Source: Acidobacteriaceae bacterium (lineage in GTDB: Bacteria; Acidobacteriota; Terriglobia; Terriglobales; SbA1). Taken from it: a DNA stretch of 6,731 bases. The notes under the pieces were generated by a model. That model worked only from the letters and a program-made list of their open reading frames with translations. It did not search any database and was not told the DNA's origin. Numbering within the stretch: position 1 is the first letter of the stretch; the number at the start of each line of letters is the position of its first letter. The position numbers and the translations under genes are program-made. This document shows positions 1 through 6,731 of the stretch, piece by piece. The DNA is taken from positions 1 through 6,731 of the forward strand of contig JAFAGX010000420.1 of assembly GCA_019237515.1 (NCBI GenBank). The letters run 5' to 3'.

Positions 1-1
1 C

Positions 2-520
2 ACGGAAGCGGTTCGAGTTGCGATCGAGGACCTAACTTGGGACTCATCGGGATCCGGTTCTGTGAAGATCCGGGGTAAAGGCAGGAAGATTCGCTTTTGC
101 CCGCTCTGGAAAAAAACGATGACGGAACTCCAGCCGCTGATCCGGAGTCGCGATACCGCCAGTCCGCTGTTTCTCAACCGATACGGCGAGGCCATGACGC
201 GCTTTGGGATTCACGCGCTCGTGACCCGTCATGCGGACGCTGCGGCGAAAAGCATCCCGTCTCTTAAAACCAAGCGAATTAGTCCGCACACGATTCGCCA
301 CACGACGGCCACTCACTTGCTTCGTGCCGGCGTTGATCTGAACACAATCAGAGCCTGGCTGGGTCACGTCTCGCTTGATACCACCAATATCTATGCGGAA
401 ACCGATCTGGCTTCGAAAGCGAAAGCCTTGGCCGCCTGCGATCCAGGAGGTGGCCATCGCAGGGTTAAGAAAAAGTGGCGAGACGATCCAACCCTCATGG
501 AGTTCTTGCGCAAGCTCTGA
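2..520 (+). CDS. Tyrosine recombinase/integrase, C-terminal catalytic part (5' end off the left edge)
   Basis: This enzyme would cut and rejoin DNA through a covalent 3'-phosphotyrosine link, as XerC/XerD and phage or transposon integrases do. The reading frame is open from base 2, so the GTG at 62 is internal and not the true start. Visible catalytic residues are the GKG lysine of the beta-hairpin (77-79), the HTIR box (His 287-289, Arg 296-298), the LGH histidine (365-367) and the nucleophilic tyrosine of NIYAE (392-394), nine residues after that histidine. The first catalytic arginine normally lies two residues before the TEAV stretch that opens the frame, so it should be encoded just outside the window. 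The tail after the tyrosine ends in WRDDPTLMEFLRKL. I associate that tail with transposon-type recombinases that often occur as adjacent groups (RIT-like or IS91-associated); this is from memory and tentative. The catalytic core looks intact, so the enzyme may be active. A terminator follows the stop codon. Confidence 0.93.
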   Translation, partial: TEAVRVAIEDLTWDSSGSGSVKIRGKGRKIRFCPLWKKTMTELQPLIRSRDTASPLFLNRYGEAMTRFGIHALVTRHADAAAKSIPSLKTKRISPHTIRHTTATHLLRAGVDLNTIRAWLGHVSLDTTNIYAETDLASKAKALAACDPGGGHRRVKKKWRDDPTLMEFLRKL

Positions 521-546
521 GCCATCTGTTCTCCGCAGCTTACTTT

Positions 547-583
547 AGGGGATGCCTGAACTGGCGTCCCCTCCTTTATTTAT
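547..583 (+). terminator. Rho-independent terminator after the recombinase gene
   Basis: AGGGGATGCC (547-556) pairs with GGCGTCCCCT (563-572) over 10 positions, with one G-U wobble in RNA and a six-base loop. It is followed by CCTTTATTTAT (573-583), a T-rich though not pure T tail. It starts 26 bases after the recombinase stop. This suggests that the recombinase and the helicase operon are separate transcription units. An attenuator role is possible but nothing in the sequence points to it. Confidence 0.72.
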
Positions 584-616
584 GTGGCGTTGCACGCCTC
601 AAAGTCCTTTCCAAAC

Positions 617-621
617 GAGGT
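617..621 (+). promoter_or_regulatory. Ribosome binding site that decides the helicase start
   Basis: GAGGT at 617-621 lies four bases before the ATG at 626, a usable Shine-Dalgarno spacing. The longer in-frame alternative, GTG at 584, has no purine-rich site upstream and falls at the end of the terminator tail. I therefore chose ATG 626. I see no convincing sigma-70 promoter between 573 and 617. Confidence 0.65.
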
Positions 622-625
622 ACTC

Positions 626-2971
626 ATGGGGGAAGACAACATAAACAGCATCTTCACATATATGCGCCTGTTCGCGGCGGATCTGGGTGAGCGTATTCTC
701 GAACGCTATCCAGCGCTTCACCAGTTCAGCGATCCGGTTTCACCGCGTTTGGCTACGCTGCTGCGAACACCATTTCCGGCCCAGTCGGTCGCCGTCATGG
801 GGATTGTGAAGCGCTGGGAGATTGCCCCAACGGCATTGGTCATCGCGGAGTGTGGTGCCGGAAAGACCCTGATTTCCCTGGGGGCGATGCACGTGTCAAG
901 CGAAGGTCGGCCGTACACCGCAATCGCCATGGTCCCTCCGCATCTTGTCCAGAAGTGGGCACGGGAGGCGTTCCTTACCATTCCCGGAATTCGTGTGTTC
1001 CTGATTGATGACATGCGGAACGGCGGTGACACGAAGTCGCCGCATGGGATCAATGAGGTGCGCCTGAAGGGTGGCACGATTGTCCGCGAAGGCTTGCAGA
1101 CGACACTCAGCGACCTGCGCCTCCGAAAGCAATATGCGAGTTCGCGGAAGCGCTGGCTTTCTCTGTGTCGAAGACCGGCCTTGTTCATCGTGGGGCGAGA
1201 GCGCGCCAAGCTGGGCTATTTCTGGCGACATGCTTATCGAATTCCCGGCTCTGGACCGAACTTAGGCTGTGCGGTCAACTCCGATACTGGCCAGCCCATC
1301 GTGATCGATGACCGGCGGCTGACCCAGGACGATTTCGACAAGATCAAGCTGTCGGAGACGATTGAAACCCGCGATGGCAAGTCCTGCCGAGCTTTTCATA
1401 GTGCACTCTGGCAAGCTGACCCAACGAAGTTGCACCGCATGGCGCCGATCGAATTCATTGGGCGGTATCTCAGTGACGGCTGGTTTGACTATGCGATCTG
1501 TGACGAGGTCCACCAGCTTGCGGGCGATACCGCACAGGGCAATGCTTTAGGAACGCTCGCGTCTTGTGCCGGACGAATTGTCGGGTTAACGGGGACCCTG
1601 TTGGGCGGTTACGCCGACGACGTGTACAACACGCTGTTTCGTCTCGAACCCCGCAAGATGAAAGAAGCCGGCTACGAGTTCGGGACCACAGGAAGAAGCG
1701 CCTTCACCCAAGACTACGGCGTGCTTGAAACCATCACCCGCATTGAATCGGAGGATAACGCCTGCTCGAAAGCAAAAGCCACCAAAACGGTACGAAGAAA
1801 ACCAGGCGCCTCCCCGCTGCTGTTTGGCCAGCACCTGATGCAGCTCTGCGCGTTTGTATTCCTCGAAGACATCTCCTCGGAACTTCCTCCGTATGAGGAA
1901 ACATTGCTCTCTGTGCCGATGGACGGTCCACTCCTCGCGGCTTACGAAGCATTAGAGGAAGAAATCCGCGAGGCACTGAAGAAGCGCCGGGGCAATCGTT
2001 CGGTGTTGAGCACCATGCTGAACACGCTGTTGCTTTATCCCGACCATCCTTACGGATTAGGAACCTTGTACGGCACCGAATTCGATCCTGAGCTGGGACG
2101 GAATGTAAAGTTCGTGATCGCAGGGACCACCGATTTGCCGGAGGATGAGATTTGTCCCAAGGAACGCAGACTGATCGACGAGATCAAAACGGAATTAGCT
2201 GAGGGGAGACGAGTCCAGGTATTCGTGGTTTACACGCAAAAGCATGATGTCCCGGCGCGGCTGGAACGGATCCTTTCGCGCGAAGGAATTCGGACGGCAG
2301 TTTTGCGCGCCAGTGTTGACACCTCGAAGCGGGAAGCCTGGTATGCAAAGCAGGTGAAACAGGGTGTGCAGGTGGTGATCACCCATCCCAGAATCGTTGA
2401 AACGGGCCTTGACTTGTGGGACTTCCCGACGATCATCTTCGCCGAGTCCGGCTATTCCTTGCATACGCTGCGGCAAGCCAGCCGCCGGTCTTGGCGGATC
2501 GGGCAGAGACAGCCCGTGCGTGTCAAATTCATGTGCTACGACCAGACGCTGCAGGCAGCATGTCTGCGGCTGATGGGCAAGAAGCTTCTGGTAGCCCTGA
2601 CGATGGAAGGCAAGTTTGCGGGAGAGGGCCTGCAAACCATGGACGAAGACGATGACATGCTCTCGGCCATGGCGCGAGAACTGGTGGAGAAGAACGGAAT
2701 CGGAGAGACCGCCGACAATGTGTGGCGCGCCCTGACTCGTGAACATCAGAAGCTGTTTCCGGCCGCTTCGAACCTCCCACAGTTGCCCAGCGAAGTTGTC
2801 CACGGGCCGAGTACACTCACGCTGGAGTCTGAACCGGCTCGCTTGATTGAGGATGCGATCAGCACTGATCAAGTTCTCGTGTTTGGACAAAGGCCGGAAG
2901 CGCTGCGCTCCCGTAGACGTCAGCGGGCCGTCATTCCCGAGCAGCCTTCGTTGTTTGGTCTCACCCCATAG
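626..2971 (+). CDS. SNF2-like superfamily 2 DEAD/DEAH-type helicase of mobile elements (781 aa)
   Basis: A predicted ATP-driven nucleic acid translocase. Motifs in order, numbered from ATG 626: Gln53 in FPAQ upstream of motif I; Walker A CGAGKT with Lys80; motif Ia VPPHLVQKW (103-111); motif II DEVH (293-296); motif III TGT (322-324); motif V ETGLDL (592-597); motif VI RQASRRSWRIGQ (616-627), with the RIGQ ending typical of SNF2 proteins. All ATPase motifs look intact. About 210 residues separate motifs I and II, so there is a large insertion in the first RecA-like domain. It contains Cys215, Cys254 and His258, where related proteins may have a zinc knuckle. No nuclease, methylase or membrane segment is visible. 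The protein ends in QPSLFGLTP; QPSLF (773-777) resembles a sliding-clamp-binding motif. The gene probably forms an operon with the PRTRC-E gene 53 bases downstream. The family is known to me mainly as an uncharacterised helicase of plasmids and integrative elements. The helicase call is secure; the cellular role is unknown. Confidence 0.9.
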   Translation: MGEDNINSIFTYMRLFAADLGERILERYPALHQFSDPVSPRLATLLRTPFPAQSVAVMGIVKRWEIAPTALVIAECGAGKTLISLGAMHVSSEGRPYTAIAMVPPHLVQKWAREAFLTIPGIRVFLIDDMRNGGDTKSPHGINEVRLKGGTIVREGLQTTLSDLRLRKQYASSRKRWLSLCRRPALFIVGRERAKLGYFWRHAYRIPGSGPNLGCAVNSDTGQPIVIDDRRLTQDDFDKIKLSETIETRDGKSCRAFHSALWQADPTKLHRMAPIEFIGRYLSDGWFDYAICDEVHQLAGDTAQGNALGTLASCAGRIVGLTGTLLGGYADDVYNTLFRLEPRKMKEAGYEFGTTGRSAFTQDYGVLETITRIESEDNACSKAKATKTVRRKPGASPLLFGQHLMQLCAFVFLEDISSELPPYEETLLSVPMDGPLLAAYEALEEEIREALKKRRGNRSVLSTMLNTLLLYPDHPYGLGTLYGTEFDPELGRNVKFVIAGTTDLPEDEICPKERRLIDEIKTELAEGRRVQVFVVYTQKHDVPARLERILSREGIRTAVLRASVDTSKREAWYAKQVKQGVQVVITHPRIVETGLDLWDFPTIIFAESGYSLHTLRQASRRSWRIGQRQPVRVKFMCYDQTLQAACLRLMGKKLLVALTMEGKFAGEGLQTMDEDDDMLSAMARELVEKNGIGETADNVWRALTREHQKLFPAASNLPQLPSEVVHGPSTLTLESEPARLIEDAISTDQVLVFGQRPEALRSRRRQRAVIPEQPSLFGLTP

Positions 2972-3013
2972 CTCAACGACAGATTTCCATCCCCACCAAA
3001 TAGCGGAAAAAGC

Positions 3014-3019
3014 GAGGAG
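3014..3019 (+). promoter_or_regulatory. Ribosome binding site for the PRTRC-E-like gene
   Basis: GAGGAG at 3014-3019 lies five bases before ATG 3025. This is a near-ideal Shine-Dalgarno sequence and fixes the start. The 53-base gap after the helicase stop shows no hairpin or promoter that I can support, which favours co-transcription with the helicase gene. Confidence 0.75.
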
Positions 3020-3024
3020 ATTCC

Positions 3025-3504
3025 ATGTTCATCGAACTCATGCCGTTAATCGAGAACCGGCCACTGACCATCACTGTGGCGGCTCTCAGCGAAGGCCGAA
3101 TCCGGGTGAATGTCGTTCCCCAAGCCTTGACGAAAGACAGCAAGGCGAACGAGAAGATCGGGTATGCCAACAAAGACAAGATTGCCCAAGTTCCCGAATC
3201 TGCCATTCATGCCTTGACCACGCCCCTAAGTTTGACCGGGACGCCAGAAGAAATCGACGCTGAACTAGCGCAGCAGATGAAAGCTTTCGTCGATTCTCAC
3301 CTGGCACTACAGCGGTCGGTAGACGAAGCGAAAAAGCAAATTGCCGAAGCCGTCAAAGCCATTGAGGAGAGGGACAAGGCACGCTCGAAGTCCAAGACGG
3401 TGCCACCGAAGGCAGACGACAAGCCATCAGATGCCAAGGGCGAGGAAGCTAAGCCTACGACGGACAATCTGTCGTTATTCGATCAGAAGGTCGTTACAAC
3501 ATGA
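3025..3504 (+). CDS. PRTRC system protein E homologue (159 aa)
   Basis: I recognise this small cytoplasmic protein as protein E of the PRTRC cassette, a conserved gene set of plasmids and integrated elements whose biochemical role is unknown. The match rests on the pattern: an N-terminal MFIEL segment; a beta-rich stretch LTITVAALSEGRIRVNVVP (14-32); the signature LTTPLSLTGTPEEIDAEL (64-81); and a long helix with Ala and charged residues (82-120). Residues 121-146 are a Lys/Asp/Pro-rich linker that looks disordered. NLSLF (148-152) follows near the C-terminus and resembles a clamp-binding motif. There is no signal peptide, membrane segment or catalytic motif. Residues 38-62, just before the signature, look like a lineage-specific loop. 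In known cassettes protein E is accompanied by C, F, D, B, A and a ThiF-like protein; none follows here. The start is supported by a strong ribosome binding site. The family assignment is from memory of the pattern and was not checked by a profile search. Confidence 0.75.
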   Translation: MFIELMPLIENRPLTITVAALSEGRIRVNVVPQALTKDSKANEKIGYANKDKIAQVPESAIHALTTPLSLTGTPEEIDAELAQQMKAFVDSHLALQRSVDEAKKQIAEAVKAIEERDKARSKSKTVPPKADDKPSDAKGEEAKPTTDNLSLFDQKVVTT

Positions 3505-3600
3505 CGTGTGCTGTCGTGATTCTTCCCCGGACGAAGAAGCTTGCCTAATTCGCTCTCCTTCAACCTCCGTACTGCCCGTGAGCACGTACGTTAAATAGCC
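3505..3600. other. Convergent intergenic junction between the mobile-type operon and the receptor gene
   Basis: Ninety-six bases lie between two converging stop codons. TTCTTC (3520-3525) and GAAGAA (3533-3538) could form a six-pair stem with a seven-base loop, but no T-run follows on either strand, so it is at best a weak terminator. ACGTACGT (3584-3591) is an 8-base palindrome, directly preceded by and sharing bases with CGTGAGCACG (3577-3586). An ATG at 3501 overlaps the TGA of the previous gene (ATGA) but opens only a 15-codon frame ending at 3548. The block carrying helicase and protein E could end here; no direct or terminal repeat can be established from this side alone. Confidence 0.5.
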
Positions 3601-6600
3601 TCAGAAGGTCAGGCGCAGCCCCAACTGTATCTGCCGCTCTGTTGTCGCCGTGTAAGTGGAAAGTCCGAAGTTAGTACTCCCCAACCCCCCATTCGGTGTA
3701 CCAAAGGTGGTGTGGTTCATCACGTTGAAGAACTCCGCGCGGAACTGCAGAGCCGTCCGCTCAGTGATCTGCGTATCCTTGATCAGCGAAGCATCAAAAT
3801 TCCACCACGCGGGGCCGATGAAGGTATTGCGCCCCAAGTTTCCCGGGATCACCAGTGAGGTACTGGGGGAGGCTGCTGGTGGTATACCGAAGAAGCCAGT
3901 CCCCTGCCCCCAGGGAATATTACCCTGCTGTCCGATCGGCACCCCGGGAGTTAGTCCAATCACTGCATCGGAGAAAAATTGATAAGCCCCTCCGGGTAAC
4001 TGTTTGCGAGCGTACGTTGGCTTCTGGAGCAGGTTTGGCCGGGCACCCGTGATACCTTCCACAACATCAACGCCGTACTCCGTGGTGACGAAGTCGACGA
4101 CTGTGAATGGATTTCCCGACTGGGCCGAAAAGATGCCCATTGCCTTCCAGCCTTGCGTCAGCCTGCGGGGGACGCGCGAGAAGTGTGCGAAGGGAAGGTT
4201 GTACTCGAAGTTGCCAACAAACCGCTGGCCGATGCTATAGCTGGAGAGCCCCCGCTCGCACGACACGCATTGGGGATTGTTCGGGACGATTCCACCGTTC
4301 GATCCCCCGGAACTCCATACAGCGTCCGCATCCGTAAGGTTTTTCGACCAGGTGTAATTGGCCTGGAACTGGAGGCCATGGGTGGCTGAAATCTTGCGCG
4401 CCTGCAGTTGAAGGGCGTTGTAGGTGGAGTGGGCGTTATTCGTGATCATCTCAAGCTCGCCAATGCCCGGCGTGATTTGTGTGAAGGGAGTGAACTGCGG
4501 TAGAGCGCCGCTGTAGGCATTCGGATAGTTCGAGTTGTAAAGGTCTACCCCGTTATTGAGGACGTAGGCGGCCTGGCCGGCAATTCCCCCGGCAAATTGG
4601 TGTTCCAGTGTGACATTCCCGCTGATCGTGTACCCATTGGTCAGCTTACTCGAGGGGTAATCCCCGTTCAGCGGGCCGAGGATGGCGGCGTACGGCGCAA
4701 TCTGCACCGGGGTATTGACCGGGACGGTTTTTGAATTACTGTACTGCGTTGTCCCCGCAAGGTTGGTCAAATATGGGAGGCTGACGGGCTGTGCGGTCAG
4801 AGTATACGGCCCACCGGATATAGTATTGAGCGGAGCAATGGGGAAATTCACCAAAGCCTGATCCGGATAAACCGTAGGCATCATGTTGGTGAACAGCGCG
4901 AACCCGCCTCGCACGACCGTGTTCCTTCCCAAGTTAAACGCCATTCCAAAGCGAGGGGCGAAATCTCCCTTAACGTAGTCCGGCTGCCACAGAGGCTGGG
5001 TGTTTACGACAAAATCGCCATAAAGCGGGCCAGAGTCGGCCGGCCGCGCCATGCGATTCTTGAGTTCCCATGGAACGGAAGCGTATTCATAGCGCAGGCC
5101 GAGGTTTACCGTGAGTCTGCGATTGAGTGTGATGTTGTCCTGAGCGTAGAGGGCGGACGTCCAACGGCGCAGGTACCACCAGTTGTTACCGCCTCCGGGC
5201 GGGCCGTAGCCGGGTACCGCCGCCGTAGCGCGGATATAGTGCGATGGCGCTTGGGTATCACCCTCCAACATGACGAAAAGGCTGGGGGTAGGGGTCGGTT
5301 GCACTGACTGACTAGGTGGGACGGAAGGGGGGACGTAACCCACGGGCAGGGTGATATTGCTTCCATCGTTCGAAGTGATTGCCGCGGCGAGCGGCGTGTT
5401 GGGAGCGAAGATATATTGCCCGCTTTGGCCGATCGAAGTCACACCCGTGCCGTTGTCCCACGCCCGGCGAAATTGCCCGCCGAAGTGGAAGGAGTGGCGC
5501 CCCTTGGTCCAGGTGAAGTCGTCTTTGTAATCGAAAACGGTAACGACATACTTCACGTAGAACGTGTCTGGCCCCCAGCCCTGAAGAGTGCCGTCCCCGA
5601 ACCCGGTGTTGGTAGTGTTTGTTTCCCCGGGAACCTCCGGCACCCCTTCGATACCCCGGTTCAGAGTGAAAGTGAAGTCATTGAGCAGAGTGGGCGAGAA
5701 AATGTGCGTATCGCTGATAACGTAATTGCGCGCCTCGCCGAGATTACTCGCTGAGAAGTTTCCGCCATTCAACTCTGCAGCCCAGGAATCCGTGTCTTTG
5801 GCGATGTTGTTTTGGTAAGACGCGCGCACAAAGATGGTGTCCTTGGCAAAGTGCTGATCGATGCGCGCGGACCATTGGTCGTCATTGGTCGGCTGTGAGA
5901 ACTCGTAGTAAAACGCGTTAGGCCCGGAATTCGGTCCGGTCGACAGATTCGGCAGCGGATATTTATTAATGATCGCGCTGGCCACGGAATTCACGGGCAC
6001 CTGGAACGTGTGCAGTGTGTTGGTCTGAGTCGTCGGGTCGTAGTAGTTATACGGGACGATGCCTTTTCTTTCGTCGCCGGTAGGGACTTGAACGACGTTC
6101 GGCTCGCCCCGTCTCTGCCGGAGGCCGGCATATTCGACAAAGAAGAATGTCTTTTCTTTCCGGATAGGGCCACCAAATGTCGCGCCGAATTCATTTCTCT
6201 TGAAAGGCGGCACGGCCGGGAAACCCGGGGCAGAGGTAGAGAAGTAATTTCTCGCGTCGAAAGCGCTGTTGCGCAAGAACTCAAACGCGCTGCCATGAAA
6301 CTGGTTGGTGCCGGTCTTACTGACGAGTTGGGTGATGGTGCCGCCGCCCTGCCCATATTCGGCGGAGTAATTGTTCTGCAGGACCTTGAATTCGGCAATG
6401 GCGTCGAGGTTGAAGTTCTGAAACTGGGTCGTGCCCGTCTCCGCATCGCTGACGTCGGCATTATCCAAAGTTCCGACCATCGTCTCCCCGCGATTGCCAT
6501 TAGCGATCCATTGTCCTCCCGCCCCCTGGCCGGGCATCCACCCCATTCCACCAGTGTCGGCCACTATGCCAGGCTGCATGAAGACAAGTCCTACAATGCT

Positions 6601-6731
6601 TCTGCCGTTAAGGGGCAGGTTCTGGACCTGTTCTTCCGACACCAAGCCGGCGATCGTCGCATCGGTCGTGTTGAGCAGCGGCGGGGTAGTGTCCACTTTT
6701 ACTACCTCCGAGACCCCTAGCACGGCCAGCT
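3601..6731 (-). CDS. Oar-like TonB-dependent outer-membrane receptor (N-terminus off the right edge)
   Basis: A large beta-barrel outer-membrane protein, predicted to import a substrate with TonB energy. The ligand is unknown; in Acidobacteria this family is often linked to saccharide or polymer uptake. More than 1,040 residues are visible. The frame is open through the right edge, so the GTG at 6721-6723 is internal; the signal peptide and the usual carboxypeptidase-regulatory-like domain would be upstream. The visible part begins with the end of that domain (LGVSEVVKVD) and then the plug: NLPLNGR (LPLNGR at 6601-6618), LDAIAEFKVLQNNYSAEYGQ, SKTGTNQFHGSAFEFLRN and FGGPIRKEKTFFF. The barrel includes LTVNLGLRYEY, FQANYTWSKNLTDAD and the terminal FRAEFFNVMNHTTFG, and it ends in LGLRLTF with the C-terminal Phe expected for outer-membrane insertion. 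Odd points are a Pro/Ser/Thr-rich segment near 5280-5345 and a CVSC pair (4258-4269), both probably in outer loops. No frameshift is seen. The gene converges on the plus-strand operon and is probably a host chromosomal gene. Confidence 0.95.
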   Translation of the reverse strand, partial: LAVLGVSEVVKVDTTPPLLNTTDATIAGLVSEEQVQNLPLNGRSIVGLVFMQPGIVADTGGMGWMPGQGAGGQWIANGNRGETMVGTLDNADVSDAETGTTQFQNFNLDAIAEFKVLQNNYSAEYGQGGGTITQLVSKTGTNQFHGSAFEFLRNSAFDARNYFSTSAPGFPAVPPFKRNEFGATFGGPIRKEKTFFFVEYAGLRQRRGEPNVVQVPTGDERKGIVPYNYYDPTTQTNTLHTFQVPVNSVASAIINKYPLPNLSTGPNSGPNAFYYEFSQPTNDDQWSARIDQHFAKDTIFVRASYQNNIAKDTDSWAAELNGGNFSASNLGEARNYVISDTHIFSPTLLNDFTFTLNRGIEGVPEVPGETNTTNTGFGDGTLQGWGPDTFYVKYVVTVFDYKDDFTWTKGRHSFHFGGQFRRAWDNGTGVTSIGQSGQYIFAPNTPLAAAITSNDGSNITLPVGYVPPSVPPSQSVQPTPTPSLFVMLEGDTQAPSHYIRATAAVPGYGPPGGGNNWWYLRRWTSALYAQDNITLNRRLTVNLGLRYEYASVPWELKNRMARPADSGPLYGDFVVNTQPLWQPDYVKGDFAPRFGMAFNLGRNTVVRGGFALFTNMMPTVYPDQALVNFPIAPLNTISGGPYTLTAQPVSLPYLTNLAGTTQYSNSKTVPVNTPVQIAPYAAILGPLNGDYPSSKLTNGYTISGNVTLEHQFAGGIAGQAAYVLNNGVDLYNSNYPNAYSGALPQFTPFTQITPGIGELEMITNNAHSTYNALQLQARKISATHGLQFQANYTWSKNLTDADAVWSSGGSNGGIVPNNPQCVSCERGLSSYSIGQRFVGNFEYNLPFAHFSRVPRRLTQGWKAMGIFSAQSGNPFTVVDFVTTEYGVDVVEGITGARPNLLQKPTYARKQLPGGAYQFFSDAVIGLTPGVPIGQQGNIPWGQGTGFFGIPPAASPSTSLVIPGNLGRNTFIGPAWWNFDASLIKDTQITERTALQFRAEFFNVMNHTTFGTPNGGLGSTNFGLSTYTATTERQIQLGLRLTF

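Noticed and set aside
44..457. 137-codon minus-strand frame opposite the recombinase
   Set aside because: It is fully antisense to the catalytic core of the recombinase and has no family resemblance.
586..598. Perfect small inverted repeat GGCGT-TGC-ACGCC upstream of the helicase
   Set aside because: A five-base stem with a three-base loop is too short to call an operator or terminator without conservation data.
584..625. GTG at 584 as the helicase start (14 residues longer)
   Set aside because: It has no Shine-Dalgarno site and abuts the terminator tail, whereas ATG 626 has GAGGT at proper spacing.
2195..2890. 231-codon open frame on the minus strand inside the helicase gene
   Set aside because: Its protein shows no recognisable domain, and it lies wholly antisense to a gene with a full set of helicase motifs; it is a coding shadow.
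3560..3598. Superficial resemblance to the 3' end of a group II intron (GTACG/ACGTACG repeats)
   Set aside because: The domain V hairpin with its AGC base, bulge and GNRA loop cannot be drawn, and no reverse transcriptase gene is present.
6010..6720. 236-codon open frame on the plus strand opposite the receptor plug
   Set aside because: It lies antisense to well-conserved plug motifs of the receptor and resembles no known protein; it is a coding shadow.
1..6731. CRISPR arrays, tRNA or rRNA genes, toxin-antitoxin pairs
   Set aside because: I looked for regularly spaced repeats, cloverleaf-like segments and small paired genes and saw none; nearly all of the window is occupied by the four genes.

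Overview
The window most likely comes from a member of the Acidobacteriota (Solibacter/Bryobacter-like or Terriglobia-like). The main reason is the right half: a very large Oar-like TonB-dependent receptor of the kind these genomes carry in many copies. This is inferred from protein style; no rRNA or other taxonomic marker is present. Base composition looks similar on both sides of the window, so there is no obvious compositional step.

Left half (2-3504, plus strand): a mobile-element-like block. It opens with the C-terminal catalytic part of a tyrosine recombinase (ends 520), whose N-terminus lies off the left edge. A clear hairpin plus T-rich tail (547-583) follows and should end the recombinase transcript. 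After it comes a probable two-gene operon. The first gene is a 781-residue SNF2-like superfamily 2 helicase (626-2971). The second is a 159-residue protein (3025-3504) that I recognise as PRTRC system protein E. PRTRC is the plasmid- and element-borne cassette with ParB-related and ThiF-related members. No other PRTRC member (A, B, C, D, F, ThiF) follows, so protein E is an orphan here, paired with a helicase.

Junction (3505-3600): 96 bases separate the helicase/protein E operon from the convergent receptor gene. The block probably ends here or nearby.

Right half (3601-6731, minus strand): the receptor gene, with an intact C-terminus and its N-terminus (signal peptide and probable carboxypeptidase-regulatory-like domain) off the right edge.

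The most interesting signal is that both operon proteins end in similar short motifs, QPSLF in the helicase and NLSLF in protein E. Each resembles the bacterial beta-sliding-clamp-binding pentapeptide. In protein E the motif lies beyond a charged, disordered-looking linker. A replication- or repair-associated helicase/PRTRC-E module carried by a recombinase-bearing element is a reasonable hypothesis, not a demonstrated fact.
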